The translations under genes and the position numbers were made by a program. Shown piece by piece: positions 22,540-31,856 of a stretch of 64,000 nucleotides of DNA; position 1 is the first letter of the stretch; every line of letters begins with the position of its first letter. The notes beneath the pieces are model-generated. The model made no database searches. It was given only the letters and a program-made list of their open reading frames with translations, and was not told where the DNA came from. The stretch covers positions 12,635,501-12,699,500 of the forward strand of contig OU862908.1 in assembly GCA_917880885.1 (NCBI GenBank), written 5' to 3'. The stretch comes from Limnephilus marmoratus (taxonomy: Eukaryota > Arthropoda > Insecta > Trichoptera > Limnephilidae).

Positions 22540-22945
22540 ATTTTATAAAAGCATTCAACAGTCTTACCCTTGAAAATAAAATAGAAGAACACAAAAATAA
22601 ATTCCAACTCAAAATAAAATAAAAAAATGGATTAAAGAATAAAAAAGACAATATTATCAAAATCTCATTACAAAATAAGAAAAAAACACACACGTAACAC
22701 TAAAAAACAAATATAAAACATATCATTAAAAAATACATTTTACCTAAATTATAAATTTTTATTTTTAGTTTAATCTTAGCTTTTTTTTATGCAGCATTAT
22801 TTTTATATTATTTTTAAAGTATTACGTATAAATTTTTGTTTTATAAAATAGAGGCCTCAGCACAGGTGAGCTACCCAGTGAGGCCGACATTGCTGAATTG
22901 TATTTAAAAATGTTAGATATTATGTCAAATAAATAAAAATAAATT
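22540..22945 (+). repeat. LINE 3' end with terminal hairpin and A-rich tail
   Basis: Ends with a hairpin at 22853-22885 (GGCCTCA...TGAGGCC with CACAGG/CCCAGTG inside) about 60 nt before an AATAAATAAAAATAAA tail. The same architecture with changed but still paired stem bases is at 53335 and 58768. No ORF2 coding part is recognisable. Confidence 0.6.
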
Positions 22946-22962
22946 TATTTTTACTAGAAATT

Positions 22963-23600
22963 ATAACAAAAGATAGTAACAAAAATGGTTAGCTTAACAT
23001 GCAATAGTCAACAATTTATTATTGGCACAATGTGCTGATGGGAGAATGATTTAGTTGGTACCATAAATAAACCAATCCCTACATTGCCTGTCTTTATAAA
23101 GGGCTTCATCACAGTAACAGATTTATATGATTGATGGTAAAATATATTTTTTGAAGTGTTTAAATGGGTCATTAAAAAGTCTATTTCATTATTAGAGCTG
23201 TTCGCGGTATAGGGAAGAAATATCCTGTATTTACGTGGTAGTTTTTAATATAGAAAATATCTTGCATCCTCCTTGTTGAATTTCTTGATGGTGTGTTGAT
23301 TTTAATTTGGGATAAAATGTTTGGTGTATCAACTGATGCATGTATAATTTTGTGTAGAAGCAATAAATCGGAAAGTTTACGTCTGGCTGTGAGAGAGTGT
23401 AGTTTATAGTGTAACATTCGGTCGTTGTACGTTCCAAATTGATCAGATAGGCAATTATAAGGACGTGTGTTCTCTTAAACCATTTGTATTGGGTGTTATA
23501 ACAATAAACAGTCAATGTGATTTCAAAGAACCAATGTCTTTTAATCAAATAGCATAGTACTGAGATAGTGTGTAGTACTAATAATAAAGACAATATCTAA
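22963..23600 (-). pseudogene. LINE ORF2 C-terminal remnant with 3' UTR
   Basis: Minus-strand reading 23417-23181 resembles an ORF2 C-terminus: ARRKLSDLLLLHKIIHASVD, INTPSRNSTRR, GYFFPIPRT. Upstream to about 23600 the related segment is in another frame, so a frameshift separates them. The 3' UTR (22963-23180) is duplicated in inverted orientation at 22387. A dead copy of a family distinct from the LINE at 3940. Confidence 0.65.
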
Positions 23601-23734
23601 TATAAATGATCCCAGAGAAAGAGACATTACAGTTACCACGAAGGAATGTATCCAGAATTTTCAAGAACTCTGTGTTTAGAAGTCGATTAAAACTGGATGT
23701 ACCTACTGAATAAAACTATTTGTCACACTGTGTT

Positions 23735-23945
23735 ATAATAAAACGAATATAAAACTTTATTCCACTTAATTTTATTTGACCGTAACCGGTTTCAGCTGGT
23801 ACCAGTCTGAAGATGGCTCTGATCCGTGTCATTCACGAGCAAACTTACTTTTAAGTAAAACTTAGTTTTAAGTTTGCTCGTGAATGACACGTGTGTATCG
23901 AAACCGGTCGCAGAAAATTTAAAATTAAAGTAACAAATGTATATT
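23735..23945 (+). repeat. hairpin element with hammerhead-like core (locus K)
   Basis: CTGAAGA (23807-23813) and GAAACCGGTC (23900-23909) flank a long hairpin, 23825-23891, whose arms CGTGTCATTCACGAGC and its complement pair over about 22 bp. A minus-strand GAAACCGGT lies at 23785-23793. The layout CTGANGA, stem, GAAAC is that of a hammerhead ribozyme core, with an oversized helix II. Confidence 0.5.
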
Positions 23946-24561
23946 GAAAATTAAAACTTTTCAAAACAAAAATAGATTACGTATAATTTGCAATGGTTAT
24001 TATTTTTGTTAAATAGTCAATACAATTTGCTTTATTTTGGTGGTTTTCGGGAATGGTAATCTATTAAAATATAAGATGAATTTCGCCTGGTTGGGGGCGA
24101 AGTTTAACCAACGCCTTCGTTATTCAAAGACATTTAAATATTTGAAGGATTAGACAAATTTAAAATATTTCAATTTAACATAAATTGAGTGAGGGTGAAT
24201 ATTTGTCCCTACAGTACTTTTACGTTTGGGTTCATTTATCGGGATTATACGAACAGCTTTCTTTGGCTTAAACATTTAAATCAATTATATTTAGAAACGT
24301 CAAATTCCAAACGCCCACCCATAGATAAGGATGATGGGAAACTTCGGCGAAAAGGCGTACCTTTACTATACTGTCACCTCATTCGGATAGGGCTCTTCTA
24401 ACTTCACTTTTCCTTATTCAGATATATGAGGTGTCAAAACACGATTTCTCATAATCTATTTACCAGTTTCTGATTATGAGGTTCAATCTTGTGTAAAGTA
24501 ATTAAATTGAACATATTTTAAAGGAAAATATTTAAATAATAAAATATACGAGCGAAGTAAA
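23946..24561. other. intergenic, nothing recognised
   Basis: AT-rich; the 70-codon frame at 24189-24401 shows no domain. Confidence 0.35.
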
Positions 24562-24563
24562 TA

Positions 24564-24863
24564 CAACGTGTCCAGAAACTCGTAGTACAAGCGGGAAACT
24601 GGTGAATCTACATCACGCAGAGAACCCAAAAAACTTTTTTTTTTCGATCTGAGCATTTCGATTTTAATATATTTTTTTTCTATTTTTCCATTTTTTCGGC
24701 AACTAAAGGGTTAAAAAAAATTTTGAGCCCGGTTTACCCTTCGTTGCATTTTATAAGACATTACTCAGCTGAAATCAACCCTCTAGTGAAAATTTTTTTC
24801 AAATATAACCAAAAAATTCCAACTTCGGACCCGATTTACTCGAAAGAGTTTCCGGACACCGTG
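24564..24863. mobile_element. TA-flanked inverted-repeat element F, copy 1
   Basis: Bounded by TA (24562-24563, 24864-24865). The ends are CAACGTGTCCAGAAACTC and, from the right, CACGGTGTCCGGAAACTC. The family is longer at 40093-40637, where the inverted ends reach about 50 bp; here the right end is shortened inside. TA flanks suggest a Tc1/mariner-type non-autonomous element. Confidence 0.65.
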
Positions 24864-24865
24864 TA

Positions 24866-25345
24866 TAATAAAATAAACAAATAAGTATATTTACATTTTC
24901 GAATGAAACCAACTCAGAAACACCTCAGAAAGGTCATTAACAGTTAGAAATTATAATGAGAAGTAAGCACCCAGTAATTAAGTTGGTGGCTGCACATCTA
25001 TTCAAATTGAAATTTGAATTCCTAATTGGAAATATAACTTTGAACAAATGGAATCCTGCATTTCTTTTGTTGCCCAAAACATGCCAGGAGCAAAATATTT
25101 TTCATTAACGGTTCCAAATAGAAAGTCAGGGGGTCTGGACATATGTTTCGACGAGAGGAGACACATAGGTACTTCGGTAAAATCGCCATCCTGTGAGCTA
25201 TTAGCTCACAGTGAGTTTAGAGTTTATTGATTTACAATTTAATATTCTGTTCAATTTGAACTAACGCCCCCTTTTGGTAATTTTAAAATCATGATCATCA
25301 TTTTAAAAACATTTGATTTTATTTTTAAAACACGCCAAGCAATTA
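24866..25345. other. intergenic, nothing recognised
   Basis: No repeat or coding region seen. A 17-bp palindrome-like word (tgtgagctattagctcaca) lies near 25192-25210. Confidence 0.35.
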
Positions 25346-25462
25346 GTGTTGAGTACCTCATACAAGAGGCACCTCAAATGTCCCATACAAACACGTAAAA
25401 TGTCCCCCGACCTCACAATATGTATTTGTACCAACTCTTTTTCTTTGTATTACTACAAAAAT

Positions 25463-25745
25463 ATGAAGGGGGGACAAACATGAGGTGTGAGGTGGTTTGT
25501 TTTGTTGGACTACATTCGTGTCATGTACGGGACAAATATGAGGTGAGGTGTGAGGTGGTTGGTGTATTGGACTGCATGTCATGTCACGTTGTCACGTATG
25601 GGACACAAATGAGGTGAGGTGTGAGGTGGTTGATGTATTACACTTACATGTCATGTCACGCATAGTTTGGGACAAATGTATGAGGTGGTGAGGCGTGAAG
25701 TGTTTGTATATTCTATGACATTTTTGTATTAGAACCGTGAGGTGG
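25463..25745. repeat. imperfect tandem repeat rich in GAGGTGTGAGGTGG
   Basis: About four units of 65-75 bp, each with 'gggacaaatatgaggtg', 'gaggtgtgaggtggtt', a 'gtattggact' part and 'catgtcatgtcacg'. The complementary CACCTCA-type words appear upstream at 25355-25410 and again at 30655-30720 beyond the LTR element. Open frames here on both strands are repeat-driven. Confidence 0.65.
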
Positions 25746-25835
25746 TGATGGGGTAAGCTAATTCATATTTTTTTATTTTTTATTTTTATTTTTTATTTAG
25801 TACTTATCTTTACAAAGTTGTTTTAAATTATTGTT

Positions 25836-25932
25836 GTGTGAATACACAAAACAATAATTTATGAGCACAAGAGGCCCAACTGCTCCAAAATTTTATTTTT
25901 TTTATTGTAAATTATTGTTATGTGAATACACA
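25836..25932. repeat. SINE-tail tandem array, left part
   Basis: Unit of about 95-100 bp: 'gtgaatacacaaaacaat', 'atttatgagcacaagag', 'cccaactgctcc', then an A/T-rich run and 'attgtaaattattgtt'. The 'caagagtcccaactgctcc' part equals the 3' end of SINE Z. The array continues at 30043 beyond the LTR element, which landed inside one unit. Confidence 0.65.
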
Positions 25933-26173
25933 TGTAGCTACCTGCGCTGTGAGAAGTACTTACTTAAGAATTCAAATTCAAGCAATTCAAATTCCAATTC
26001 TTTTGAACAGCAAGCTGAAACAAATTGTACTGTTTTTTTTTTTTTTTTTTTTAACTGTCACACTCCATATGTTGATAACATTGTGAAAATTTTAATGGCA
26101 TATAAAAAACTATCAACCGATGATTCTAGAGCTTTCTTTTAACTGTGTTTACGTAGCACGTTCAATTGCTACA
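25933..26173 (+). repeat. 5' LTR
   Basis: 241 bp, begins TGTAGCTACC and ends ATTGCTACA, so TG...CA. Contains 20 T in a row, and no clear TATA box. The primer site starts two bases after it. Confidence 0.93.
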
Positions 26174-26174
26174 T

Positions 26175-26188
26175 TGGTGACCCCGACG
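26175..26188 (+). promoter_or_regulatory. primer binding site for tRNA-Trp
   Basis: TGGTGACCCCGACG is complementary to the 3' end of insect tRNA-Trp. This is where minus-strand DNA synthesis would start. Confidence 0.88.
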
Positions 26189-26324
26189 TTCACATTAGTG
26201 ACCACGAAGTTTACATTTGTGAATCCGACAGTGAACACGACGCGTGCAAGTACGTCTACCGCGAGCACGTCGCGCACGAAATAAACTCTTCGGTGATAAA
26301 TTTCGCGCACCAATCATCATCATC

Positions 26325-26636
26325 ATGTCCCTCACGAGCGGTACATCCGAGGAAATGGGTAAACCCATCAATCAGCCACTACTAACACGGATGGAGCGGT
26401 TGATGCAGCCTCTCCAACAAGAGCTCGCTACTTTGAGGCGCGAAGTTTCGACACTACGCTCTGGCCAGCATAGGAGGAGCGCCACCCCGCATCGTTGGAG
26501 CAATCGTTCCCGCAGTCGGTCCAGAGGTCGTCAGCCCGAGGGAACATGCTGGTACCACTGGAAGTATGGGACGAAGGCAAGCAAGTGCACCAAACCCTGC
26601 AACTTCCAGCAGGAAAACGCGCGGGGCCCAAACTGA
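26325..26636 (+). CDS. truncated gag: C-terminal part with CHCC finger
   Basis: 103 residues from ATG 26325; an earlier in-frame ATG at 26244 lies in leader-like sequence and is less likely. Residues about 15-45 are a short helical segment ([20 protein letters not shown]), then a serine/arginine-rich basic stretch (SRSRSRGRQ) and a finger C-x2-H-x9-C-x3-C ([18 protein letters not shown]) at the end. Gag of this clade is usually about 250-350 residues and has a large helical capsid region before this point; nothing of it is seen here, so the N-terminal half has been deleted while both junctions remain open. The frame ends at TGA 26634-26636, directly after a CCCAAAC heptamer, and pol continues in the -1 frame. 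Confidence 0.8.
   Translation: MSLTSGTSEEMGKPINQPLLTRMERLMQPLQQELATLRREVSTLRSGQHRRSATPHRWSNRSRSRSRGRQPEGTCWYHWKYGTKASKCTKPCNFQQENARGPN
26627..26633 (+). promoter_or_regulatory. -1 ribosomal frameshift heptamer CCCAAAC
   Basis: In the gag frame it reads C CCA AAC and is followed at once by the gag stop TGA. A one-base backward slip enters the open pol frame (reading on as K-L-M-A-T-S). It matches the X-XXY-YYZ pattern used by retroviruses and many Gypsy-type elements. No stimulatory pseudoknot was worked out. Confidence 0.7.
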
Positions 26637-29600
26637 TGGCGACCAGCACCAGCCCCAACCAAGTCAGTCGCCTTTTTGTTACCGACAGGGTAACCCGTAC
26701 CCAATTTCTTATAGACACCGGCGCAGATCTCTGCGTTTTCCCACGACGACTTGTCCAGGGACGCCCCACTAAAGCGACATACGAACTGGCAGCAGCAAAT
26801 GGCAGCACAATCGCTACTTATGGCAGCCTAACGCTCAACCTGGATCTGGGATTGCGACGCGACTTTACTTGGAGCTTCGTCATTGCAGACGTCTCCAGGC
26901 CAATCATCGGGGCAGACTTTCTCGCCAAGTACGAGCTACTGGTGGATGTCCGAAATAAACGGCTGCTGGACCAGGTGACGAATTTGACCATCACGGGAAA
27001 ACGAAGCGACAACAAGATCGCTTCCATTAAGACGGTCACAGGAACGTCCCCGTATCATAAGCTTCTTCAACAGTTTCCTGACATCACTCGCCCTGACGGC
27101 GCCCGGAGGGAAGTTCGTCACGCAACACTGCACCATATTAACACCACGCCAGGACCTCCAACAGTCGAACGCCCACGACGCCTTGCTCCTGACAAGTTAA
27201 AACGCGCCAAGAAGGAGTTCGACGCCATGGTCCGTCTCGGAATCGCTCGACCTTCCGAGAGCTCTTGGGCATCTCCCTTGCACATGGTACCCAAGAAGGA
27301 CGACCAGTGGAGACCATGTGGCGATTATAGAAGATTGAACGCCAGAACTATTCCGGACAGATACCCCGTACGCCACATCCAAGATTTTGCACAGGCACTG
27401 AGCGGCACCAAGATCTTCTCAACGATTGATCTGGTGCGGGCATATAATCAAATCCCTGTGGCTCCCGAGGACATTCCGAAAACAGCAATCACTACGCCAT
27501 TCGGACTCTTCGAATTTCCGGTGATGTCTTTCGGCCTCCGCAATGCAGCCCAGACCTTCCAACGCTTCATGGACGAGGTTACCAGAGGCTTAGATTTCTG
27601 TTACGCCTACATAGACGACATCCTTATTGCCTCAACGTCAGAGGAAGAGCACCTAGCCCACCTCAAGATATTATTCCAGCGCCTGCAGGAATATGGTGTT
27701 GTCATCAACACCGCCAAATGCCATTTCGGCCTGACTAAGGTCAAATTCCTAGGATACTCGGTGTCCGACGCTGGCACTTCACCCCTCCCAGATAAAGTGG
27801 AGGCCATCAACAACTACAGCCAACCAGCTTCCATCAAGGATCTCCGCCGTTTCCTGGGAGCAATAAATTTTTACAGAAGATTCATTCCCAACGCCGCGAG
27901 GACACAAGCTCCACTCAATGACCTCCTAAAAGGGAACCAAAAAGGCAAACAACTCGTGTCTTGGACTGCCGAAACAGTAGAAGCTTTTAGCAAGTGCAAG
28001 GAAGCTCTGGCCCAGGCAACCCTGCTCGTTCACCCGAAGTGCGACGCCCCACTCTCTATCGTCAGCGACGCGTCTGATACTACAGCCGGTGCCGCACTCC
28101 ACCAATTCGTCGCAGGTCACTGGGAGCCTCTAGCATTCTTTTCGAAGAAGTTTTCGGCAGCTGAAAAGAAATATGGCGCATACGACAGAGAACTACTAGC
28201 CATCTATCTCGCTGTGAAATACTTTCGCCACATGGTGGAAGGCAGGTCGTTCACCATATTTACAGACCATAAGCCTATCACGTTCGCCTTCCAACAAAAA
28301 GCAGACAAATGCTCACCAAGGCAATTCCGCCATCTGGACTATATCAGCCAGTTCACAACTGACATCCGACACGTCTCCGGAAAAGACAACATCGTCGCGG
28401 ATGCTCTCTCCAGGGTCGAGACGATAGATACTCCTCTGGACTACGCAGAGCTGGCAGCTGACCAGATGTGCGACCCTGAACTGGAACAACACTTGCAAGG
28501 AAGTTCTAGCCTACAACTTAAAAAGATTAATATTCCGGGTACTGACGCGCATCTCTACTGTGACGTCTCAACTACCATAGCCAGACCCTTCGTCACGAAG
28601 AAGTTCAGACCTGCGGCATTCAATGCGGTCCATCAGCTGGCTCACCCTGGAATTAAGGCCACGGTTAAGCTCATAACTCAACGTTATGTCTGGCCGGCCA
28701 TTAAAGCTGAGACTATTAAGCTCGCACGCAATTGCCTTCAATGCCAACGAAGCAAGATTACACGGCACGTGTCAGCACCCCTGGGAGCCTTTCCCAGACC
28801 CTCCGCTAGATTCGAGCACGTCCACATCGACATAATCGTCATGCCTTCTTCAGAAGGATGCCGATACTGTCTCACGTGCGTAGACAGATTCACGAGATGG
28901 CCAGAGGCATTCCCGATCCCAGACCAAGAGGCTGAAACAGTGGCGCGTGCTTTCTACAAGGGCTGGATAACAAGATTCGGCACTCCACTCCGCATTACTA
29001 CGGACCAAGGGAGACAATTTGAGTCGAGGCTGTTCAGGCAGTTGAATTTCCTGGCAGGCACGACGCAAATCCATACAACTGCATACCACCCCGCAGCAAA
29101 TGGCATGGTGGAACGATTTCATCGTCAACTGAAAGCAGCGATCAAGTGCCATCAGAATAACCGTTGGACGGAAACACTTCCCACCGTACTCATGGGAATC
29201 AGAGCAGCTTGGAGAGATGACCTCGCGACAACCTCAGCCGAGCTAGTATACGGCGAGCCGCTCCGCTTACCCGGCGAATTTCTATGTACAGCACGACCTA
29301 ATGTTAACGACGACACCGGAAGCTTCCTCAAGGAACTACGGAAACATTTCAACGAGCTGAGACCAGTTGAAGGTACCCGCCATGGTTATGGACATCGTTT
29401 CGTCTTCAAAAATCTTCCCACAGCTTCTCACGTCTTTCTGAGGGACGACACAGTCAAGAGCCCGCTTCAACAACCCTACAGTGGCCCTCATAAAGTCGTT
29501 CGTCGGCACGAACGAACATATACCATACTGGTAAAAGGGAAGGAAATCACCGTGAGCATCGACCGCCTCAAACCAGCATACGTTGCTCAAGATCTTGAGA

Positions 29601-29749
29601 GTTTCACATCACACTCGCAAACCGCATCAGAGTCACCAGCCGCCACATCACAACCAACCCTTCCGTTGTTCGATGGCAGTAAGGATCGGACACACACAAC
29701 CACTCGTTCTGGAAGGCGGGTTCGATTTCCCGATCACCTCGGTATCTGA
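26630..29749 (+). CDS. pol polyprotein: protease, RT, RNase H, integrase
   Basis: The open frame has an ATG at 26495 and gives 1084 codons from there, but the region before about 26630 overlaps gag and is probably not translated; expression would be as a Gag-Pol fusion by frameshift. Numbering from 26495: aspartic protease with FLIDTGAD (D74); reverse transcriptase about 215-400 with YIDD at 372-375; RNase H with D525 (SDASD) and the TDHK motif; integrase with zinc finger H713-x3-H717-x29-C747-x2-C750, catalytic D779, D837 and E873 (DD35E spacing), and a [15 protein letters not shown] tail like the GPY/F module. No stop or frameshift was found. It copies the RNA to DNA and inserts it. The frame ends 51 bp before the 3' LTR. 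Confidence 0.95.
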   Translation, partial: KLMATSTSPNQVSRLFVTDRVTRTQFLIDTGADLCVFPRRLVQGRPTKATYELAAANGSTIATYGSLTLNLDLGLRRDFTWSFVIADVSRPIIGADFLAKYELLVDVRNKRLLDQVTNLTITGKRSDNKIASIKTVTGTSPYHKLLQQFPDITRPDGARREVRHATLHHINTTPGPPTVERPRRLAPDKLKRAKKEFDAMVRLGIARPSESSWASPLHMVPKKDDQWRPCGDYRRLNARTIPDRYPVRHIQDFAQALSGTKIFSTIDLVRAYNQIPVAPEDIPKTAITTPFGLFEFPVMSFGLRNAAQTFQRFMDEVTRGLDFCYAYIDDILIASTSEEEHLAHLKILFQRLQEYGVVINTAKCHFGLTKVKFLGYSVSDAGTSPLPDKVEAINNYSQPASIKDLRRFLGAINFYRRFIPNAARTQAPLNDLLKGNQKGKQLVSWTAETVEAFSKCKEALAQATLLVHPKCDAPLSIVSDASDTTAGAALHQFVAGHWEPLAFFSKKFSAAEKKYGAYDRELLAIYLAVKYFRHMVEGRSFTIFTDHKPITFAFQQKADKCSPRQFRHLDYISQFTTDIRHVSGKDNIVADALSRVETIDTPLDYAELAADQMCDPELEQHLQGSSSLQLKKINIPGTDAHLYCDVSTTIARPFVTKKFRPAAFNAVHQLAHPGIKATVKLITQRYVWPAIKAETIKLARNCLQCQRSKITRHVSAPLGAFPRPSARFEHVHIDIIVMPSSEGCRYCLTCVDRFTRWPEAFPIPDQEAETVARAFYKGWITRFGTPLRITTDQGRQFESRLFRQLNFLAGTTQIHTTAYHPAANGMVERFHRQLKAAIKCHQNNRWTETLPTVLMGIRAAWRDDLATTSAELVYGEPLRLPGEFLCTARPNVNDDTGSFLKELRKHFNELRPVEGTRHGYGHRFVFKNLPTASHVFLRDDTVKSPLQQPYSGPHKVVRRHERTYTILVKGKEITVSIDRLKPAYVAQDLESFTSHSQTASESPAATSQPTLPLFDGSKDRTHTTTRSGRRVRFPDHLGI

Positions 29750-29785
29750 CTATTCCTCTTTCCACCGCAGCCATGTCTGCGTTGT

Positions 29786-29798
29786 CTGGGGAGGGAGT
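29786..29798 (+). promoter_or_regulatory. polypurine tract
   Basis: TGGGGAGGGAGTAC lies immediately before the 3' LTR and is the expected primer for plus-strand DNA synthesis. Confidence 0.75.
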
Positions 29799-29800
29799 AC

Positions 29801-30042
29801 TGTAGCTACCTGCGCTGTGAGAAGTACTTACTTAAGAATTCAAATTCAAGCAATTCAAATTCCAATTCTTTTGAACAGCAAGCTGAAACAAATTGTACTG
29901 TTTTTTTTTTTTTTTTTTTTTAACTGTCACACTCCATATGTTGATAACATTGTGAAAATTTTAATGGCACATAAAAAACTATCAACCGATGATTCTAGAG
30001 CTTTCTTTTAACTGTGTTTACGTAGCACGTTCAATTGCTACA
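29801..30042 (+). repeat. 3' LTR
   Basis: 242 bp, TG...CA, identical to the 5' LTR except for one T-to-C difference and one extra T in the poly(T) run. Confidence 0.93.
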
Positions 30043-30360
30043 CACATAACAATAATTTATGAGCACAAGAGTCCCAACTGCTCCAAAAAAAATTTTTTTT
30101 TTAAATATTTTTTATTGTAAATTATTGTTATGTGAATACACAAAACAATAATTTATGAGCACAAGAGTCCCAACTGCTTATTTTTATTTTATTTTTATTC
30201 TAAGTATTTTTTATTGTAAATTATGTATTGATAAGTGAATACCGCACATCAGTACCAACTGTACCAAAAAAAAATTTTTTTGAATATATTTGTATTTTAA
30301 ATTATTGTTATATGTTATTTAAATACCGCACAAGAGTCCCAACAGCTCCCAAGGGAGGGA
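30043..30360. repeat. SINE-tail tandem array, right part
   Basis: About three and a half further units of the array that begins at 25836, progressively diverged: 'atgagcacaagagtcccaac' at 30060 and 30157, then 'gaataccgcacatcagtacc' at 30237 and 'aaataccgcacaagagtccc' at 30320. The last units look most like the SINE Z 3' end. Confidence 0.65.
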
Positions 30361-30500
30361 GGATGAGGCAGTGTTGAGATGAGGTGGAAGGGGTTGCTGA
30401 GGAGGGGGAGGGATAAGAGGGAAGGTGCAGGGGGGGGGGGATCAGAGGGGGGGTGCAGGGAGGGGATCAGAGGTGGTGAAGGTGGGGAGGGGGTAGGCCT
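30361..30500. repeat. G-rich purine tract
   Basis: Runs of GGGGGG and GGGAGG in 140 bp on the plus strand; low complexity. The 65-codon frame there is compositional. Confidence 0.6.
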
Positions 30501-30536
30501 ACTTGATATCCATTTTTCGTATTACAAAAATAACAG

Positions 30537-30595
30537 ACACGGGAGGGGAGGGTACCGCCACCCCGGTATTTATTAGAAAACCAACACCTCTGAAC
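30537..30595 (+). repeat. repeat family C, head fragment
   Basis: 'gggtaccgccaccccgg' and 'aaaaccaacacctctg' match the head of family C; the rest is missing. Confidence 0.5.
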
Positions 30596-30916
30596 CAAGA
30601 AAATCAAGCTGAAGGAAAAAAACCAGCCACCCCCCCGAAAATATTTTGTATCACCTCACCTCAAATGAGGTGGGACACCTCAACACCTCATTTCAATATT
30701 TGAGTACCTCATACAAACTCATCCTGATATCGTGTCCTACCCAACACTACAAGCAATCGATTTTTTTTTTAGTTTCTAACTACATATTTAGTTTTTTTAG
30801 GATAAACACGACCCTGAGTTTTAAAATATTATTTTGTTTATGAATTAAAGTTATTGAACAATATGATTTAATTATTGCCACAATTCTTTTATTTTAAATA
30901 TTAATGTCTTATTTTT
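30596..30916. other. intergenic with CACCTCA words
   Basis: Holds several CACCTCA/TGAGGTG words near 30655-30715 that match the tandem repeat at 25350-25745 on the other side of the LTR element. Otherwise AT-rich. Confidence 0.4.
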
Positions 30917-31120
30917 GTTATTTGTTTTTGGGGTGTTATGCCGTGTTGCGCTATCTCCTTCTTTAGCCAACGTTTCGGACATCGTTGCAGTGTCCATCAT
31001 CAGACACATCTACCGGATCTGCCGGATCTGCCCTGATGATGGACACTGCAACGATGCCCGAAACATTGGCTAAAGAAGGAGGTAGCGCAACACGGCATAA
31101 CACCCCAAAAACAAATAACG
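30917..31120. repeat. near-perfect palindrome with hammerhead-like cores (locus H1)
   Basis: Arms 30917-31003 and 31033-31120 are inverted copies. Each outer arm carries 'ggggtgttatgccgtgttgc' and its complement. Near the centre each arm reads CTGATGA, one base, GGACA-loop-TGTCC (right arm: TGCCC), GAAAC: minus strand 31003 to 30972, plus strand 31033-31064. This is the core order of a hammerhead ribozyme. Confidence 0.6.
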
Positions 31121-31519
31121 AAAATGCTTTTGGCCGTGAAAATCTTAAAACTTATCATTAATGTCTTAAGTTGTACTATTTACTAAGCATTACACTGACG
31201 CCCAAGTGATGTATTCATTTCCGCAGCAACCCTAACCCAACTTAACCAATTTTTTATATTTTTTTATCATCACCTTTCAATGACCTTTCTGAGGTGGTTC
31301 TGAGTTAGTTTAATTCTGAGTTGGCCGGTCACCTTTAGAACATACCTAAACATGGAAATAGAACCACATGCAATCAGCTAGGGCAAAATACCTAATTCGT
31401 TGCATAAGATTCTATAATTACATAATATCCCTTATGCAATTCCAAGCCAAGGCCACGTCCTATTTAAATATTTTCCATTAAAATGTGATAAACTAAAATA
31501 CTCTACACAATTATGATTT
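31121..31519. other. spacer between two related palindromes
   Basis: 'ggccgtgaaaatctt' at 31132 is inverted at 31520 ('gattttcacggcc'), so the two palindromes form a larger inverted pair. Otherwise AT-rich, with no gene. Confidence 0.45.
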
Positions 31520-31700
31520 TAGATTTTCACGGCCAAAAGTTCGTTATTTGTTTTTGGGGTGTTATGCTTCGTTGCGCTACCTCCGTCTTTAGTCAACGCT
31601 TCATGTCTGCTCTGATGATGGACACTGTAACACTGTCCGAAACCTTGGCCGAAGAAGAAGGTAGCGCAACACGGCACAGCACTCCAAATATAAATAACGA
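31520..31700. repeat. hammerhead-like hairpin element (locus H2)
   Basis: A diverged copy of H1. The plus-strand core is intact: CTGATGA 31612-31618, GGACA/TGTCC stem (31620-31624, 31634-31638), GAAAC 31639-31643. The left arm has lost its core. The 133-codon frame 31513-31914 runs through it and is not a gene. Confidence 0.55.
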
Positions 31701-31856
31701 AAAAACTTTACTCAAGATTGAACCTCAAAATCAAAAATTATTAATTAGATTACCAAAATTCGTCTTCACAAACTTTGAAACCTCAAAACATGGAAAGGTG
31801 AAGTTAGAACCCTATCCAACCAAAGTGAAGAACTATAATGCGTATCATAACAATTT

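Larger units (their letters stand above)
25933..30042 (+). mobile_element. LTR retrotransposon, Gypsy superfamily, CsRn1/Kabuki-like
   Basis: Two LTRs (25933-26173, 29801-30042), a tRNA-Trp primer site, a shortened gag, a full pol and a purine tract. CACA duplicated at 25929-25932 and 30043-30046 marks the target. The LTRs differ by one substitution (T/C near position 165 of the LTR) and one base in a poly(T) run (20 or 21), so the insertion is recent. The C-x2-H-x9-C-x3-C finger and the tRNA-Trp primer are features reported for the CsRn1 clade, to which Kabuki of the silkmoth belongs. No envelope gene is present. The gag N-terminal half is missing, so the copy probably depends on Gag from another copy. 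Confidence 0.93.

Noticed and set aside
25463..25745. CRISPR-like array
   Set aside because: Units are tandem without unique spacers, and the genome is eukaryotic.
26428..29590. Several open frames on the minus strand and in other plus frames across the LTR element
   Set aside because: They are shadows of pol, which has higher GC and few stops in other frames; none has domain features.
25933..30042. Endogenous retrovirus with an envelope gene
   Set aside because: Only 51 bp separate pol from the 3' LTR, so there is no room for an envelope ORF.
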